A stretch of DNA of 54,922 nt from an uncultured Desulfovibrionaceae bacterium (lineage in GTDB: Bacteria; Desulfobacterota; Desulfovibrionia; Desulfovibrionales; Desulfovibrionaceae). Positions within the stretch are counted from its first letter, which is position 1. The number at the start of each line of letters is the position of its first letter. Below the pieces are notes generated by a model, which saw only the letters and a program-made list of their open reading frames with translations, was not told where the DNA came from and made no database searches. Both the position numbers and the translations under genes were made by a program. This document shows positions 1-8,460 of this stretch, piece after piece. The DNA lies in contig CATJOY010000066.1 in NCBI GenBank assembly GCA_949741925.1, forward strand, positions 1-54,922, read 5' to 3'.

Positions 1-1
1 A

Positions 2-730
2 AGTGAACTCTTCGGCTATGTCGGCAGTGCTTTCACAGGAGCGGATAAGGCTGGACGGGCCGGTAAATTTGAGCTTGCCAACGGAGGGACAATATTTCTT
101 GATGAAATTGGCGATATGCCTTTTGAAGTTCAAGTAAATTTATTACGCGTTATTCAAAATAGAGAGGTATATAGAATCGGGAGCGGGCGTTCTGTAAAGA
201 TCGATGTAAGAATAATAGCTGCAACAAATGAAAATTTATCAAAAGAAATAGAGCAAAATAATTTTCGATCTGATCTATACTATCGGTTGAATGTTTTCAA
301 TATTTATATTCCACCATTACGTGATAGAAAAGAAGATATCAGAATATTAGCTGATTTTTTCTTTAAACGCTATATCGCTCGTTCAAAAAAAGAAATTACA
401 TCTATTTCTCAGAGTATATATGAATATTTAGAATTATGCCCATGGAATGGAAATGTTAGAGAGTTAGAAAATTATATAGAAAGGGCTGTCTATGCAACTG
501 ATTCTGATACAATTTCCATTTCAAATATATCTAAAGAAATATTTGAAATAAAAAATCATCATAGTAAAAAAACACCAAAGCATCATGTGAACAAAGATGA
601 AATTATTAATGCTCTTATAACAACAAATTGTAATATAAATAAATGTGCTATAATATTATCATGCAGTAGAAAAACACTTTATAGAAAATTTATTGAGTTT
701 AGTATAGATTATAAAAAGTATCGTAAATAA
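2..730 (+). CDS. Sigma-54-dependent transcriptional activator, C-terminal part (5' truncated by window edge)
   Basis: The reading frame is open from base 2, so the N-terminus lies outside the window. The visible part starts inside the AAA+ domain with ELFGY and GSAFTGA (the GAFTGA loop that contacts sigma-54). Walker B (FLDEIGDM), the sensor region (IIAATN), the RLN-F/PLRDRKEDI block and WNGNVRELEN follow. The last 50 or so residues hold a Fis-type helix-turn-helix (CAIILSCSRKTLYRKF). It would hydrolyse ATP to open sigma-54 promoters; the sensory domain and target are unseen. After about base 120 the gene falls to roughly 28% G+C while the first 60 bases are about 57%, and AT-rich codons dominate, unlike the neighbouring genes. 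This suggests horizontal acquisition or a chimeric gene. The family call is firm; the role is unknown. Confidence 0.93.
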   Translation, partial: SELFGYVGSAFTGADKAGRAGKFELANGGTIFLDEIGDMPFEVQVNLLRVIQNREVYRIGSGRSVKIDVRIIAATNENLSKEIEQNNFRSDLYYRLNVFNIYIPPLRDRKEDIRILADFFFKRYIARSKKEITSISQSIYEYLELCPWNGNVRELENYIERAVYATDSDTISISNISKEIFEIKNHHSKKTPKHHVNKDEIINALITTNCNINKCAIILSCSRKTLYRKFIEFSIDYKKYRK

Positions 731-869
731 TTTTTATATATTTCCTACCGTAGAATAGTTTCTCCTTAAAAATATTTTGCTGCGATATCGTTCAACTATG
801 TAAAGAGAAGGCAATAAGGCCAGCCATTGTGGTGACGGGCGAGCTTTGCCCGCGTGTTGGGGATATCAA

Positions 870-914
870 GAGAGAGCAGCAATGACCTGGCGGCCGCTGC
901 TCTCTCGTTTTTTT
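870..914 (+). terminator. Rho-independent terminator
   Basis: A perfect 11-bp stem (870-880 with 896-906, gagagagcagc/gctgctctctc) encloses a 15-nt loop and is followed by G and seven T (908-914). It lies 140 bp downstream of the sigma-54 activator and would end that transcript. Confidence 0.8.
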
Positions 915-951
915 CTAAAGCTCCCGAGGGGCAAGGGGGAAATTACAGGAC

Positions 952-988
952 CGTATGCCGCCGGTGTATCCATCACCGGCGGCATACG
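952..988 (-). terminator. Strong hairpin, probable terminator of the minus-strand redox/TTT operon
   Basis: A perfect 15-bp inverted repeat (952-966 with 974-988) with a 7-nt loop begins 25 bp beyond the stop of the GltD-like oxidoreductase. On the minus strand it is followed by only a weak T-containing tail, so intrinsic termination is likely but not certain. It faces the plus-strand terminator at 870-914, as expected between convergent transcripts. Confidence 0.6.
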
Positions 989-1012
989 AAGAAGAACGCC
1001 GTTGGGCGGCGA

Positions 1013-2611
1013 TTACCTGGCGAGGTAGGGAATCCTGACATCAAGAGCCTTTTGCGGGCATTCGATTTCACAGGGCAAGCAGAACCAGCAGGTGTGCTTG
1101 GCTTCGTAAGAACGTCCGCAGGAGAGGCAGCGCTCGGCTTCATGCTGCGCCTGCTCAGCGCTGAAGGTGGTCAGGTTTTCCTTTTCCAGGCTTCGTGCTG
1201 GTGCGGGAATCCTGGGTTCTTCGCCGCGAGGGCCGTTTTGGGCGTTCTGCGGGCAGGTCTGGTATTCCCTGGACCAGCCCCCCACGGCATAGGGATCACG
1301 CTCGCTTTCCAGAGGCTCCCCGGCCAGCAGGCGGCAGACGGAAACGGCTGCTTCGCGGCCCGAGGCCATGGCTTCAACAACGGTACTGGGGCCGCTGATG
1401 CAGTCCCCGGCGATAAAGATGTTGTTCATGCCCGGAGCGAGTTGCGTACCCTTTTCGGCGATGAGCCCGCCTCGTTCGTTGTGCTGCAGGGCGGTAAAGG
1501 CGGTTTTTTCCGGCCGTTGGCCGACGGCCAGAATGACGATATCGGCTTCCAGGTCGGGAAGGGCCGAGGCTTCATCCAGTTCCGGGGCAAAGCGCCCGGC
1601 AGCGTCAAACAGAGAGAGGCACCGCTTAAGGGAAAGCTTGAGTATGCCATCCGCGCGGGCAATGGCGCTGACAGCCATCCGCTCATGCACGGTGAGGTTT
1701 TCCTCTGCGATCTCGATAAATTTATCGGCGGAAACCGGCATATCTCGGAACGCTTCCAGACAGACAACCGCAACCGAGGCAGCCTGCATTTTTTTGGCAG
1801 ACATGGCCGCATCCAGGGCGGTGCCGCCGCCGCCGATGACCAGAACCCGTTTTTGGGCCACCGGGTTTTGCCCAAGGTGAACCGCCCGCAGGAATTCCAG
1901 CCCCCTGACGACTCCGGGAAGATCCGCGCCGGGCACGGCAAGGCCAAGGGATTCGGGCGCGCCGCCCGCGATAATGACCGCATCATACTCTTTGCTCAAA
2001 GTTTCAGCGGAGGCTTGGGCGCTGTTGCAGATGAAGGTGACCCCCCCTTTTTCCAGGGAGGCGATACTTTTATCCAGCTCCGCTCCAGGCAAGCGGAAGG
2101 AGGGCACGCCATAGCGGAGCGTACCGCCGGGTTGGGCATCCCGCTCAAAAACGGTGACCTGGTGCCCGGCCTCGGCCAGGTGCGCGGCCGCTTCAAGCCC
2201 GGCGGGACCCGAGCCGATGATGGCCGCCTTTTTGCCGCTTGCCCGCGCGGCCAGGGGCGGGGCGTCGGCAATTTCCGGATAGCTGTCAGCCAGAAAGCGC
2301 TTGATCGCCCGAATATGTACGGCTCCGTCGCCAACTTCCGTGGCCCTGGTACAGGCGCTTTCGCAGGGGTGGGTACAAACCCGGCCGAGAATGCGGCCAA
2401 ACAGGGTATGTTTGCGCAGTTCGGCGGCGGCTTCTTCGGCCTTGCCTTGGGCGGTCAGGCGGATATATCCTTGGCAGTTGGTCTGCAAGGGGCAGGCCTG
2501 GCGGCAGGGCGCGATGGAAAGACGGAGGTTGTCCATGATGCAGCGGTCCACGCACTGGCCGCAGGCAATGCATTGTTTACGGTCTACTCGGATATTGGCA
2601 TCGGTAATCAT
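1013..2611 (-). CDS. GltD-like NAD(P)H-dependent flavoprotein with N- and C-terminal Fe-S domains
   Basis: This 532-residue protein combines three parts. Cys14-Cys17-Cys20-Cys24 form a ferredoxin-type 4Fe-4S motif, and further cysteines (36, 40, 46, 79, 83, 87) match the N-terminal cluster region of the glutamate synthase small subunit. Two Rossmann motifs follow (GSGPAG at 133-138 for FAD, GGGGTA at 260-265 for NAD(P)H). The C-terminal Fe-S segment has Cys495, 498, 508, 511, 514 and 518. No glutamate synthase large subunit is adjacent. The start codon overlaps the stop of the upstream flavoprotein gene (ATGA), implying translational coupling and probably a two-subunit complex. By inference it feeds NAD(P)H electrons through FAD and Fe-S to that partner. 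The substrate is unknown. Confidence 0.85.
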   Translation of the reverse strand: MITDANIRVDRKQCIACGQCVDRCIMDNLRLSIAPCRQACPLQTNCQGYIRLTAQGKAEEAAAELRKHTLFGRILGRVCTHPCESACTRATEVGDGAVHIRAIKRFLADSYPEIADAPPLAARASGKKAAIIGSGPAGLEAAAHLAEAGHQVTVFERDAQPGGTLRYGVPSFRLPGAELDKSIASLEKGGVTFICNSAQASAETLSKEYDAVIIAGGAPESLGLAVPGADLPGVVRGLEFLRAVHLGQNPVAQKRVLVIGGGGTALDAAMSAKKMQAASVAVVCLEAFRDMPVSADKFIEIAEENLTVHERMAVSAIARADGILKLSLKRCLSLFDAAGRFAPELDEASALPDLEADIVILAVGQRPEKTAFTALQHNERGGLIAEKGTQLAPGMNNIFIAGDCISGPSTVVEAMASGREAAVSVCRLLAGEPLESERDPYAVGGWSREYQTCPQNAQNGPRGEEPRIPAPARSLEKENLTTFSAEQAQHEAERCLSCGRSYEAKHTCWFCLPCEIECPQKALDVRIPYLAR

Positions 2612-4275
2612 AGCGGAATCTCCTCATTGCGGCCGCTGACAGGAACCTTGGCGCAGACGACGTCGTCCGCATCCTTGCCCTGCTTGAGCACCAGGTGGCA
2701 GAGCCAGTTGTCGTTATCCTTCTCCGGAAAGTCCGCCCGGTAGTGGCTGTCTTTCCAGCGGCTTTCCTTGCGCTCGGCGGAGGCAAGGGCGGAGAGGGTG
2801 GAACAGAAGATGATATTGTCGATCTCAAAACTTTTGCAGAGATCATGGGCGTCTTTGACAATCGCTTTGCCGATGACGTCTTCCTTGAGGGTTGGGGCCC
2901 AGTCCAGCCAGCGCTTCAGTTTAATGGCATTCTTGGGTGAAATGACATAATCGCTGACCAGACGCCGGACTTTGTATTCAAGGTCATGGAGGGAGATTTC
3001 CCCTGCATTTTCCGAGCGGGCTTTGCTCTCGGAGACGAGGGAGCGCAAAACGCCGTCATCCACAGCGGGGGGAGTGGGGTTTTCGGCCAGGTAGCGAACA
3101 GCGTTTTCCGCCGCCACTTCACCGAAGACAAACGCGCCGCTGAGGTGCTGTTTGGGCACGCAGGCGGCGTCTCCGGCGCAGTAAAGACCCGGAACCCCGG
3201 TTTCGGCCCGGGCATTGACCCGCGCTCCGGTCATGCCGTGGCCGCCGCAGAGCTGAAATTCGGTGGGCCAGAGTTCAATATCCTGTTCGCGGAAATTGAT
3301 GCCCCGACCGGCGAAAAAGCGCTCTTGCACCGGCCGTTCGGTGCTGAACAGAATGTGTTCAATCTCGGCAATGGTTTCTTCAGGCAGGTGACGGAGCTGA
3401 ATGCGCAAGGGGCCTTTGCCTTCCAGGAAGGCCTTGTTCATAAGCCAGATGTTGCCCACTTCGTTTTCCATGATCAGGTTATCAAAAGCATCCAGCACTT
3501 TGCCGCCGCGGGTGACGGTGATGGCCAGGAGCGGCATGTTGGCGTCCTTAATGAGCATAGGGCGGTTGCCCGCTTCAATGCCGGTGAGACCGGCTCCGGC
3601 TTCGTAGACGAGGCGGTAGCCATCGCCGCAGTTGCCGGGGTAATCGAAAAGGCCGTAGAGATAGCCGGAATTAGGCATGCTGAATCGGGCCAGGCCCCCG
3701 GCGCTGACCAGCACGGCGCCGGCCCGGCAGGTAACAAATTCGCCACTGCGTAGGTTAATGCCTACGGCTCCGGCGATACGTTCGCCATCTTTGAGCAGCT
3801 TCAGGGCCATGGTCCGGTTGAGCGTTTTGGCGCCCAGCTTCTCGGCTCGTTCGGCGATCATAACCTTAAGGTTGGGCTCTTCCATAGCCGTTTGGAATTC
3901 GCCTTTGACGTGGTATTTGAGGGTCCGGAACTTGCCGTTCTTATCCAGCGGAAAATAAACACCCCATTGCTGGAGCTTCTGGAGCAGGGCAAAGGAACGA
4001 TCCGCCATGACCCAGGAGGGTTCATAATCGCAGATGCCGTCAGCGGCCAGCGTGGCGGATTCCACATAGAGTTCCGGGGTGGTGAAATTGGGAATAGCAA
4101 CAATGTTGAGGGCATCCATGCCCCTGGCGATGGAGCCGCCGTATTTGAGATCGCTTTTTTCAAAGATGACCACACGCAAGGAGGGGTTTTCCTCCAGGGC
4201 GCGGATGGCCGCCATGCAGCCCGCGCTCCCGCCGCCGATGATCAGCAGATCGGCGTCAATGTGTTTGTGAAGCAT
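2608..4275 (-). CDS. FAD-dependent fumarate reductase/succinate dehydrogenase-type flavoprotein (AprA-like)
   Basis: The protein has 555 residues from the ATG at 4275, chosen because GGAGGT lies 7 nt upstream; the frame extends further but would run into tctA. It opens with a dinucleotide-binding GGGSAG (14-19) and shares the FAD-binding architecture of the fumarate reductase/aspartate oxidase/adenylylsulfate reductase alpha family. That includes the late GGHGMTGARVNARAET and PGLYCAGDAA segments near the flavin. It has no signal peptide or heme-binding CXXCH motif, so it is cytoplasmic and not a periplasmic flavocytochrome. Its stop overlaps the start of the GltD-like gene and it sits 28 bp after tctA. 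Together these suggest reduction or oxidation of a double bond in an imported organic acid. A true APS reductase is unlikely because no aprB is adjacent. Confidence 0.82.
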   Translation of the reverse strand: MLHKHIDADLLIIGGGSAGCMAAIRALEENPSLRVVIFEKSDLKYGGSIARGMDALNIVAIPNFTTPELYVESATLAADGICDYEPSWVMADRSFALLQKLQQWGVYFPLDKNGKFRTLKYHVKGEFQTAMEEPNLKVMIAERAEKLGAKTLNRTMALKLLKDGERIAGAVGINLRSGEFVTCRAGAVLVSAGGLARFSMPNSGYLYGLFDYPGNCGDGYRLVYEAGAGLTGIEAGNRPMLIKDANMPLLAITVTRGGKVLDAFDNLIMENEVGNIWLMNKAFLEGKGPLRIQLRHLPEETIAEIEHILFSTERPVQERFFAGRGINFREQDIELWPTEFQLCGGHGMTGARVNARAETGVPGLYCAGDAACVPKQHLSGAFVFGEVAAENAVRYLAENPTPPAVDDGVLRSLVSESKARSENAGEISLHDLEYKVRRLVSDYVISPKNAIKLKRWLDWAPTLKEDVIGKAIVKDAHDLCKSFEIDNIIFCSTLSALASAERKESRWKDSHYRADFPEKDNDNWLCHLVLKQGKDADDVVCAKVPVSGRNEEIPL

Positions 4276-4303
4276 GCAATGTACCTCCATGAGACCGTTG
4301 CGG

Positions 4304-5812
4304 TTAGTGTGACATGGTGTGCCGCCTGCGGGAAAATCCCTTGGCAAAGGTATAGACCATCATGGCCAAGGCCAGGCTGATGAAGACCAGGGCGACAGGC
4401 CGGGTGAAAAAAATCATGAAATCTCCATTCGATATGGCCAGGCTTTGGCGGACCTTGCCTTCGAGAAGCGCTCCCAGAAAAAACGCCACCAGCATGGTCG
4501 GCAGGTTGAATTTTAAGGCAGTCAGGGCCAAGCCGAGAAGACCGAAAGCGAACATCAGGAAAACATCAAAAAGGGAACTGTTGGCAGCGTAGGCGCCAAT
4601 GACGCAGAAGACAAAGACCATGGAGATGAGCAGGGTTTCCGGGATGGAGCCCAGCGTTCCGGCGTAGCGGACCAGAAATTTCCCAAGGATGAAGGTAAAA
4701 AGGTTGCTGAAGAACAGGAGAGTAAAGAGGGCATAAAGAAGCTGGGCGTGGTTTTGCATAAAAGTCGGGCCGGGAATGAGCCCTTTCATCATAAACGCGC
4801 CAAGCACCAGAGCAGCGGCAAGGTTGCCGGGAATGCCCAGGGTGACCAAGGGGATCAGGTTGGGTCCGTTGACGGCGTTATTGCCCGCCTCTGAGGCGGC
4901 GATGCCTTCCAGCGCGCCTTGCCCGAAGCGCTCTGGATTTTTGGAACATTTTTTGGCCGCCAGATAGCTGAGATACGAACCCACCGTGGTTCCGATGCCG
5001 GGAATAATGCCGATGCAGGCGCCGATGCCTGTAGACCGGGCAATGGTCGGAGCTATCTGTTTGAATTCCTGCCAGCGCAGCCCCTGGTTGCCCGGAATAT
5101 GAACGGGAGGTTCCTCCCGGCCTTCAGCCTGGCGTTTGAGCCAGCCATAGGCTTGGCGAAGCGCTTCGGAAAAGGCCAGAAGGCCGATGACCATAGGCAT
5201 CAACGAGATGCCGTCGGCCAGTTCATAGAAGCCGAAAATAAAGCGCGGCGAGCCGGAATGGGGGTCTGTTCCCACCGTGGAGAGCAGCAGACCAAGGCCC
5301 ACCGAGAGAATGCCCATGCAGGGATCATTTCCAGCCATAACGGCGATGATCACCACCGAGAAGAAGATGATGGCCGTATACTCCGGCGGACCGATGCGCA
5401 GGGCCAGCGCGGCCACCGGGGCGGCCAGGAATATGAGGATCAGATCACTGCAGGCATCCGCGATAACCGAGGAGAGCAGCGCCGTGTTGAGGGCTTTGCC
5501 GGCCAGCCCTTTTTGGGCCAGAGGATAGCCGTCAAAGGTGGTCACCATGGCTTGAGGGGTGCCCGGTATGTTAAAGAGCACCGCCGGTATCGAGCCCCCG
5601 AAATTGCCCCCCTTGCTGAGACCCATGAGGAGGGCGATGCCGGCGATGGGACTGAGGTAATAGGTAAACGGCAGAAACAACACAATGGCCATGGTATCCG
5701 AAAGCCCGGGAATGGCGCCGACAACAATGCCGCAGGCAACCCCGAAAAAGGCCCAGAAGAGGTTCTCTGGAGTAAAGATCATGCCGAGTCCGAGCACTAT
5801 GTCTTCCAGCAT
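4304..5812 (-). CDS. tctA: TTT transporter large permease, TctA family
   Basis: This 502-residue, highly hydrophobic protein has the TctA hallmarks: GAIPGLSDTMAIVLFLPFTYYL near the N-terminus, GGSIPAVLFNIPGTPQAM, EGIAASEAGNNAVNG and LGIPGNLAAALVLGAFMMKG. It is the 12-TM-class subunit of tripartite tricarboxylate transporters, which import carboxylates using an ion gradient and a periplasmic binding protein. It follows tctB by 57 bp and ends 28 bp before the flavoprotein. The gene order tctC-tctB-tctA is typical. The substrate cannot be assigned from the permease. Confidence 0.95.
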   Translation of the reverse strand: MLEDIVLGLGMIFTPENLFWAFFGVACGIVVGAIPGLSDTMAIVLFLPFTYYLSPIAGIALLMGLSKGGNFGGSIPAVLFNIPGTPQAMVTTFDGYPLAQKGLAGKALNTALLSSVIADACSDLILIFLAAPVAALALRIGPPEYTAIIFFSVVIIAVMAGNDPCMGILSVGLGLLLSTVGTDPHSGSPRFIFGFYELADGISLMPMVIGLLAFSEALRQAYGWLKRQAEGREEPPVHIPGNQGLRWQEFKQIAPTIARSTGIGACIGIIPGIGTTVGSYLSYLAAKKCSKNPERFGQGALEGIAASEAGNNAVNGPNLIPLVTLGIPGNLAAALVLGAFMMKGLIPGPTFMQNHAQLLYALFTLLFFSNLFTFILGKFLVRYAGTLGSIPETLLISMVFVFCVIGAYAANSSLFDVFLMFAFGLLGLALTALKFNLPTMLVAFFLGALLEGKVRQSLAISNGDFMIFFTRPVALVFISLALAMMVYTFAKGFSRRRHTMSH

Positions 5813-5869
5813 GGGAAGTTCCTTCTCGTTAGAGCGTTATAGCGGCATGCCCGTTGCTTTGGCTTCCGG

Positions 5870-6310
5870 TCAGGGCAGCAGACCTGCGGGCATGCGGAAT
5901 GAAAGCCCCAGGCCGAGCCCGAGATACATCAGCCCCACGCTGATGAGCGGCGTCAAGATGATTTGCAAGGGGGTTCTGACGCCGAGACAATATAGAAAGG
6001 CAGCCATACCCAGGATGCTGGAGGTGTAAAAGCCGAGCTTGGGAATCACCAGCATGTAGACGCAGACGAGGGCCAGCAAAAGGGCAGTGCGCCGCAATGC
6101 ATAAAGCTCTTCGCCCTTCAGGGGGGCCGCCCCTGTGGCCGCTCCTGACCGCAGGAGCAGAACCGCCCCGGGAATGGCGAGAAACAGCACGATGAGACGG
6201 GGAAATTCCGCGCCTGTTTTCCCTTCGGTCTGGTTCGGAATAATCAAAAACCAGAGGAGCAGGCAGAAGACCAGTACCCCCAAGCCCAGAAGCCGTTTGC
6301 CGCGTATCAT
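5870..6310 (-). CDS. tctB: TTT transporter small permease, TctB family (DUF1468)
   Basis: The 146-residue membrane protein has about four hydrophobic segments, beginning with LLGLGVLVFCLLLWFLIIP, and a long hydrophilic linker before the second half. Length, topology and position between tctC (11 bp upstream) and tctA identify it as the poorly conserved 4-TM TctB subunit. Sequence alone gives weak family signal; context supports the call. Confidence 0.88.
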   Translation of the reverse strand: MIRGKRLLGLGVLVFCLLLWFLIIPNQTEGKTGAEFPRLIVLFLAIPGAVLLLRSGAATGAAPLKGEELYALRRTALLLALVCVYMLVIPKLGFYTSSILGMAAFLYCLGVRTPLQIILTPLISVGLMYLGLGLGLSFRMPAGLLP

Positions 6311-6321
6311 GGATCCCCCGG

Positions 6322-7290
6322 CTATTGCAGATTGTTATCTCGAAGATAGTGCAACAGGCTTTCGATATTCGTAACGCCTTCTTTACTCACGGCCAGGTAC
6401 TCGGCTCCTGTTTGGAAGCGGGGGAGGTATCCGGCATTTTTCATCAATTGAATAAGCTCCGGATCTTCCATAGTCGCTTTAAGCGCGGCTTCGAGGGTGG
6501 CGCGAACCGGTTCGGGGGTGCCTTTGGGCACGGAGAAGCCGTACTCAGTGTAAACGGCCCAAGGGTAGCCTTTGGAAAGCAGGGTGGGCGTATCTTCAAA
6601 GAAAGGTACGGTATCGGCGGCCAGATCAATGATCAAGCGGGCTTTGCCTTCGCGAGCAGCCTGGTAAACGGGGGTGCCCACGCCCAATTCTACGGCCTGG
6701 ATGTGTCCGCCGAAGAAGTCGGAAGAGGCTTCGCCGCCGCTTTTGTACATGACCAGGTTGTAGTTGAGCCCTTCTTTATGGGCGATGGCTTTAAGAAGAT
6801 CCGTGGACCACTGGCTTGCGCCGGAACCGATGGAGATGGCGCCGGGGTTCTTTTTGACATAGTCCACAAACTCTTCCCAGGTGGTGTAAGGGGCGTCTGC
6901 AGGCACGAAAAGACAGCGCTCCTGGGGCATATAGCCGCCGACCATTTCCATGTCCTCGAGGGAAAGAGGCTTTTTTTTGAGGAAATAGGAGCTGGATACG
7001 GCCACAAAAGGCGCGCCAGCAAAGACGGTGTACCCGTCAGGCGCGGCGCGGAGAACACTTTCCAGGCCGATAATGCCGCCTGCCCCGCCCTTGTTCTGGA
7101 TGACGATAGGTTGGCCGAGATGCTTTTGCATCCTGTCAGCCAGCATACGCACGCTGACGTCGGCAGTGCCTCCGGGGGCGTAGCCGACCACAAAGGTTAC
7201 GGGTTTATCGGGATAGGCGGCCGCAGCTATACCGCCGCAACAAAGCAGGGCCAGAATCGGGAGTATTGCTGCCAGGATCCGTTTCATCAC
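6322..7290 (-). CDS. tctC: TTT transporter periplasmic substrate-binding protein, TctC family
   Basis: The 322-residue protein starts with a signal peptide (two Met, Lys-Arg, hydrophobic core, cleavage probably after the AAA at about 24-25) followed by the family's YPDKPVTFVVGYAPGGTADV segment. Later it has the typical GAGGIIGLE region, the YTVFAG strand and SKGYPW. AAGGAG lies upstream of the ATG. TctC proteins capture carboxylates in the periplasm and deliver them to TctAB. It is the first gene of the tctCBA set, 72 bp downstream of the GntR regulator gene. The ligand is unknown. Confidence 0.95.
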   Translation of the reverse strand: MMKRILAAILPILALLCCGGIAAAAYPDKPVTFVVGYAPGGTADVSVRMLADRMQKHLGQPIVIQNKGGAGGIIGLESVLRAAPDGYTVFAGAPFVAVSSSYFLKKKPLSLEDMEMVGGYMPQERCLFVPADAPYTTWEEFVDYVKKNPGAISIGSGASQWSTDLLKAIAHKEGLNYNLVMYKSGGEASSDFFGGHIQAVELGVGTPVYQAAREGKARLIIDLAADTVPFFEDTPTLLSKGYPWAVYTEYGFSVPKGTPEPVRATLEAALKATMEDPELIQLMKNAGYLPRFQTGAEYLAVSKEGVTNIESLLHYLRDNNLQ

Positions 7291-7362
7291 TCTTCTCCTT
7301 CGTAAAGGGTTATGCGAACTCGTGAAGCCGGAATGACGGAGTGAACCATGTCGCTCGTTCTC

Positions 7363-8151
7363 CTACAGCAGGTTGCGCCGCAGGGAGAAGAAAGACGTAT
7401 CAATGTAGCTTTCTCTATATTCGCAGGGGGCATCGTTATCGGTATAGTTGAGGATTCGGGAGCGCAGGATGGGGGCGCCCTGTTTCAGCGACAAGATTGA
7501 GGCGATCTGCTCATCAGCAGGAACCGCGGCGAGCAGTTCGCTGCTTTTTCTGATCATGATATTATAATCCCGGTCTAAGATGCTGTATAAGGGCTCTTCC
7601 TTGAACCGCGCCAGGGGCAGCCTGTCAAAACCGGGGTACATCGTCGCGCAGAGCCAGGAGCGGGTGTACATAACCGGCTGCCCTTCGTAGTACATCCGCC
7701 GGCTGAGCCGGAATTGCTCCGGGCCGCAGGCGAATTCCCGAGGAAAGCCGCTATCCGAACCCCGGGTGTTCTCAAGGGCCTCAAGGGTAGAGAGGGGCAC
7801 TCCCGAGGTATCGGTAAAGCTCAGGGCCAGGGGATAAAAAAGATACCGATAGGAATCGGCCAAAAAATTCGCCACAAAAGTACCGCGTTTGCGAATTCTC
7901 ACGAGATACCCTTGTTCAACCAGCCCCAGCAGGGCCTTTTTCACGGTATTGATATTCAGGTTCGTACCCTTGGCAATATCCCATTCATTGGGTATACGCT
8001 GGCCGGAAACCCATACACGCTGGCTGATACACGACAAAATGCACTTTTGGAGCCAGCGGTAGTAGGGACGGGTGCGCGGTACAGATGGACAAAGGCAGGT
8101 GGGCCATGGCGGGGGAGGGTCGTCGGAGAGATGGGTCGATCGGGGTGCCAC
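7363..8151 (-). CDS. GntR-family transcriptional regulator with UTRA effector domain (HutC type)
   Basis: The protein has about 262 residues. The first 35 or so are Pro-rich and uncertain; the start is a GTG with only a weak GAGG upstream. The winged helix (about 37-95) includes NEWDIAKGTNLNINTVKKAL and the wing LVRIRKRGTFVA. The rest matches a UTRA ligand-binding domain (SRRMYYEGQPVMYTRSWL, near the end YTDNDAPCEYRESYIDT). UTRA domains bind the substrate or an early metabolite of the operon they control. Its position at the head of tctCBA and the flavoprotein genes makes it their likely regulator. The true start may be further downstream at a non-ATG codon. Confidence 0.85.
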   Translation of the reverse strand: MAPRSTHLSDDPPPPWPTCLCPSVPRTRPYYRWLQKCILSCISQRVWVSGQRIPNEWDIAKGTNLNINTVKKALLGLVEQGYLVRIRKRGTFVANFLADSYRYLFYPLALSFTDTSGVPLSTLEALENTRGSDSGFPREFACGPEQFRLSRRMYYEGQPVMYTRSWLCATMYPGFDRLPLARFKEEPLYSILDRDYNIMIRKSSELLAAVPADEQIASILSLKQGAPILRSRILNYTDNDAPCEYRESYIDTSFFSLRRNLL

Positions 8152-8165
8152 AACTGCCTCGATGG

Positions 8166-8217
8166 ATTAAATATGATGATAATTCAATATATTACATATT
8201 ATATATATACAAATACT
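8166..8217 (-). promoter_or_regulatory. AT-rich promoter/operator region upstream of the GntR-tct operon
   Basis: About 50 bp of almost pure A+T stand out in GC-rich surroundings, directly upstream of the GntR gene and downstream of a terminator. On the minus strand it contains TATAAT followed by alternating TA steps, with no clear -35 element. It is the only plausible promoter for the GntR-tct-flavoprotein operon and a likely autoregulatory site. The exact elements are not resolved. Confidence 0.45.
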
Positions 8218-8297
8218 CCAGCTCCTATGGGGCGTCAAGGAAAAAAGCTCCCCCTGGCGTTGCGTTCCTCCCGGCGCGGCTGCCGGGCAAACACGAT

Positions 8298-8329
8298 AAA
8301 AAAGCCCTTCCCCGAAACGGGGCAAGGGC
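8298..8329 (-). terminator. Rho-independent terminator of the SelA-like/nitroreductase transcript
   Basis: The stem 8304-8314 pairs with 8318-8329 (one bulged C) around an AAA loop. On the minus strand it is followed by six T (8298-8303). It lies 130 bp beyond the nitroreductase stop and separates that transcript from the GntR-tct operon. The 8330-8460 stretch holds another short stem (aggggc/gcccct) but no gene. Confidence 0.8.
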
Positions 8330-8460
8330 ATAAAAAAAAGATATATCGGGAATAGGGGCTGTTTCGTGGACAAGGCCCCTATCTTGTGGAGGGGCTATGT
8401 CTTTTGAAACCGGGGTGGCGGTGCTGCTTTACCTTGCCGGCAGACCGCCGAAAAAAGGGC

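Noticed and set aside
854..2743. A 629-codon open frame on the plus strand opposite the GltD-like gene
   Set aside because: The opposite frame encodes clear Fe-S and Rossmann motifs; the long antisense frame has no family features and arises from GC-rich codon structure.
2608..4275. True adenylylsulfate reductase alpha subunit
   Set aside because: No aprB beside it, and the partner is a GltD-like protein inside a transporter operon; only general family resemblance holds.
7363..8151. Frameshift near the start of the GntR/UTRA gene
   Set aside because: An ATG in another frame exists near 8108, but the winged helix reads intact in the main frame from about residue 37; only the first residues are uncertain.
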